6,266 nucleotides of DNA from Actinomycetes bacterium (lineage in GTDB: Bacteria > Actinomycetota > Aquicultoria > CAJVYJ01 > JAUVQD01): contig JAUWIO010000050.1 of the NCBI GenBank assembly GCA_030605305.1, positions 1-6,266 of the forward strand, given 5' to 3'. The notes beneath the pieces were generated by a model. The model had not been told where the DNA came from. It saw nothing but the letters and a program-made list of their open reading frames with translations, and made no database searches. This document shows, piece after piece, positions 4,892-6,266 of this stretch. The position numbers and the translations under genes are program-made. Every line of letters starts with the position of its first letter. Within the stretch, counting starts at the first letter, position 1.

Positions 4892-5551
4892 TCAATCGCT
4901 GGTCTGTCGCTCGCCGGGTACTCGATCGAACATAGAGGTAAATACAGTGATGGCAGCCAGTTCTATCAAGGTCAAGAAAGAGAGGTCTGAGACAGCTGAG
5001 CGCCAGAAAACCGGCGGGAAGAGGCGCATCAAGGTGGTGTCGGCATCGAAGAGCCACGTGTCGGCTGCGAAGACCAGAGCGTGTCCTGAATCGAAAATCA
5101 AGTTAAAATCAATCGTCGCGACTAGAAGCGCGAGGGCCAGCAGGGCCGCGGCCATGAGGGCCGCTTGGCGCACAAGCCGGGTGAACCCTCGCCGCCCGAT
5201 AGTCGTGATCAAGGCCAGGGACATCAATAAGATGGCGGTTGTTCCCGCCAAGGTCGAGGAGTAGGCTGCCGAGCGGACGGCACGAACATCGATGAGGTGC
5301 GATGATTCGTCCCGGGTCAGCCCGGGCAACGCGCCCAGATCGCCATTGATAAAGCGTAAGATAGGCGCAGCCGTGGCAGCGGTCGGCCATTCGGAGGCCA
5401 TCGCCCCGGTTTTTTGTAGGCGACTGTAGCGCCAATCTATATAATCTAGGGAAAAAAAGAGCCTGAGGTTGGTTGTCGCCAGCGTCATGAGCAAAAGAGC
5501 GGCGAGTAGTAAGCTTGCCGGGAAGGTCAGATATCGACGATCAGGATACAT
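4892..5551 (-). CDS. TIGR01906/DUF1461-family integral membrane protein, 219 aa
   Basis: Function is unknown for this family of Gram-positive membrane proteins. There are about five hydrophobic segments: 10-34, 99-118, 129-147, a short one near 155-166, and 187-207. Two features identify it. One is the extracytoplasmic-looking loop with LTRDESSHLIDVRAV (78-92), matching the family's L-x-x-x-E-x-x-HL-x-DV pattern. The other is the C-terminal region DFNLIFDSGHALVFAADTWL followed by LMRLFPPVFW (about 148-183), close to the family's F-H-x-x-x-F-x-x-D-x-W...L-FP-x-x-F-W signature. Length is typical. The ATG at 5551 has only a weak AGAAG upstream. The neighbouring CwlM-like gene diverges from it with 28 bases between start codons, so the promoter of at least one must lie within the other's coding region. 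Confidence 0.85.
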   Translation of the reverse strand: MYPDRRYLTFPASLLLAALLLMTLATTNLRLFFSLDYIDWRYSRLQKTGAMASEWPTAATAAPILRFINGDLGALPGLTRDESSHLIDVRAVRSAAYSSTLAGTTAILLMSLALITTIGRRGFTRLVRQAALMAAALLALALLVATIDFNLIFDSGHALVFAADTWLFDADTTLMRLFPPVFWRSAVSDLSFLTLIELAAITVFTSMFDRVPGERQTSD

Positions 5552-5579
5552 GCTTCTTCTATACCCCTGAGGGGCCGAG

Positions 5580-6266
5580 TTGCGGATAAGGAAGAACGAT
5601 AAAGGGAACGCCGTCGCCGACGTCCAGCAACGGCTGGTGGCGCTCGGCTATGAACTGGGGCCGACCGGTGTCGATGGGTTCTTTGGGAAGTGGACCGAAA
5701 AAGCGGTCCGCGGTTTCCAGGGAGATCGGGAAGTCACAGTTACCGGCGTCGTTAACGAAGAGACCTGGCGCCGGATGGTCGATGCCACTTACAACCTCGG
5801 CGACCGCGCTCTCTATCTTCGCTCCCCCTTTTTCCATGGCGATGATGTCCGCCAACTCCAGCTCTGGCTCAACGGCATCGGCTTTCGGACCGAATTCATC
5901 GATGGCATTTTTGGCCCGTCTACGGAGTCGGCGGTCAAGGAGTTCCAGAGCAACCTTGACCTTAGCGCCGATGGCATCGTCGGACCTTCCACCGTCGTGG
6001 AGCTCAATAACATCCGGGGCATGCTCGACCAAAACCAAGCCTCGCTTCTGGGGGCCGAATTGCCCCTTAGTTCGGTCGTCTCGTTGCTCCAAGATCGGAA
6101 GATATCGGTCGGCTGCGCCACTCCGCACAAACGTCAATGGCTCGACCCGCGCGGCAGCGGGCAGCTGCTCTGCGCCGATCTTTCACACCGTCTCAGTAAC
6201 TTGTTGGAGGTATTGGGCGCCGACACTGACTTCTTCAAGCTCCACCCGAACCCTCAGATCTTCGGC
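5580..6266 (+). CDS. CwlM-like cytoplasmic protein with two peptidoglycan-binding domains, 3' end cut by the window edge
   Basis: The start is TTG at 5580 with GAGGGG 5 bases upstream. A TGA in frame at 5568-5570 excludes a longer form, and no ATG lies near. The 229 visible codons are open to the edge. PG_binding_1 domain 1 (about 4-68) contains GNAVADVQQRLVALGYELG and VDGFFGKWTEKAVRGFQ. After a linker, NLGDRALYLRSPFFHGDDV, domain 2 (about 87-143) contains IDGIFGPSTESAVKEFQ and DGIVGPST. Domain order, linker and the absence of a signal peptide match actinobacterial CwlM, an amidase homologue that in mycobacteria is cytoplasmic and activates MurA. From about 173, RKISVGCATPHKRQ and GQLLCADLSHRLSNLLEVLG look like the beginning of an Amidase_3 fold, but the DPGHGG zinc motif and the GxxE glutamate are not recognisable, so this would be a non-catalytic version. 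That part is inference from a partial domain. A true amidase with a divergent N-terminal part is the alternative. Confidence 0.88.
   Translation, partial: MRIRKNDKGNAVADVQQRLVALGYELGPTGVDGFFGKWTEKAVRGFQGDREVTVTGVVNEETWRRMVDATYNLGDRALYLRSPFFHGDDVRQLQLWLNGIGFRTEFIDGIFGPSTESAVKEFQSNLDLSADGIVGPSTVVELNNIRGMLDQNQASLLGAELPLSSVVSLLQDRKISVGCATPHKRQWLDPRGSGQLLCADLSHRLSNLLEVLGADTDFFKLHPNPQIFG

Noticed and set aside
4609..4935. Plus-strand ORF of 108 codons with GRGGIRTPT
   Set aside because: It reads antisense through tRNA-Leu. This peptide is a well-known artefact of translating the tRNA-Leu complement.
5559..6137. Minus-strand ORF of 192 codons
   Set aside because: It is a shadow of the CwlM-like gene. 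The plus-strand frame shows two clear peptidoglycan-binding domains, while this frame resembles nothing.
1..6266. CRISPR array, insertion sequence, integrase or origin
   Set aside because: I saw no regularly spaced repeats, transposase or recombinase motifs, or clusters of DnaA boxes.

Overview
The window looks like chromosomal DNA from a Gram-positive-type bacterium of moderate GC content, most likely an actinobacterial lineage. The evidence is a CwlM-like cytoplasmic peptidoglycan-binding protein at the right edge, a TIGR01906/DUF1461-type membrane protein, and a LexA box of the Gram-positive/actinobacterial form. Leu-tRNA lacks an encoded CCA. The taxonomic call is inference from gene content. 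No rRNA, CRISPR array, transposase or integrase is visible.

Layout from left to right. (1) Positions 1-395, minus strand: a 34-residue one-helix ORF is coupled by an ATGA overlap to a DUF2178-like membrane protein cut by the window edge. (2) Positions 396-615: a two-way control region. The minus-strand promoter has a 16-bp inverted repeat on its predicted start site. The plus-strand promoter has perfect -35 and -10 hexamers and a near-perfect LexA (SOS) box on its predicted start site. (3) Positions 616-1041, plus strand: an unrecognised 141-residue protein with about three membrane helices, which that promoter and SOS box would control. (4) Positions 1022-3624, minus strand: an arsenical resistance operon arsR-arsD-arsA with a perfect 22-bp palindromic operator. 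ArsA is the full two-domain ATPase, but no arsB or acr3 pump gene is in the window. arsA and the SOS-boxed gene converge and overlap by 20 bp. (5) Positions 3765-4581, minus strand: two unrecognised genes 4 bp apart, a four-helix membrane protein followed by a soluble 148-residue protein. (6) Positions 4755-4838, minus strand: tRNA-Leu(CAG). (7) Positions 4892-5551, minus strand: the DUF1461 membrane protein. (8) Position 5580 to the right edge, plus strand: a TTG-started gene for a protein with two peptidoglycan-binding domains and what looks like the start of a degenerate amidase domain. It is easy to miss because it lacks an ATG and is cut by the edge.

How the genes work together. ArsR senses arsenite and represses its own operon. 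ArsD passes As(III) to ArsA, and ArsA energises an efflux permease that must be encoded elsewhere. The most interesting unexplained unit is the SOS-box-controlled small membrane protein. By analogy of regulation and topology, though not by recognised homology, it could be a DNA-damage-induced membrane effector or division inhibitor. The genes on the right (tRNA-Leu, DUF1461, CwlM-like) look like core chromosome. The block on the 3' side of the tRNA looks accessory.
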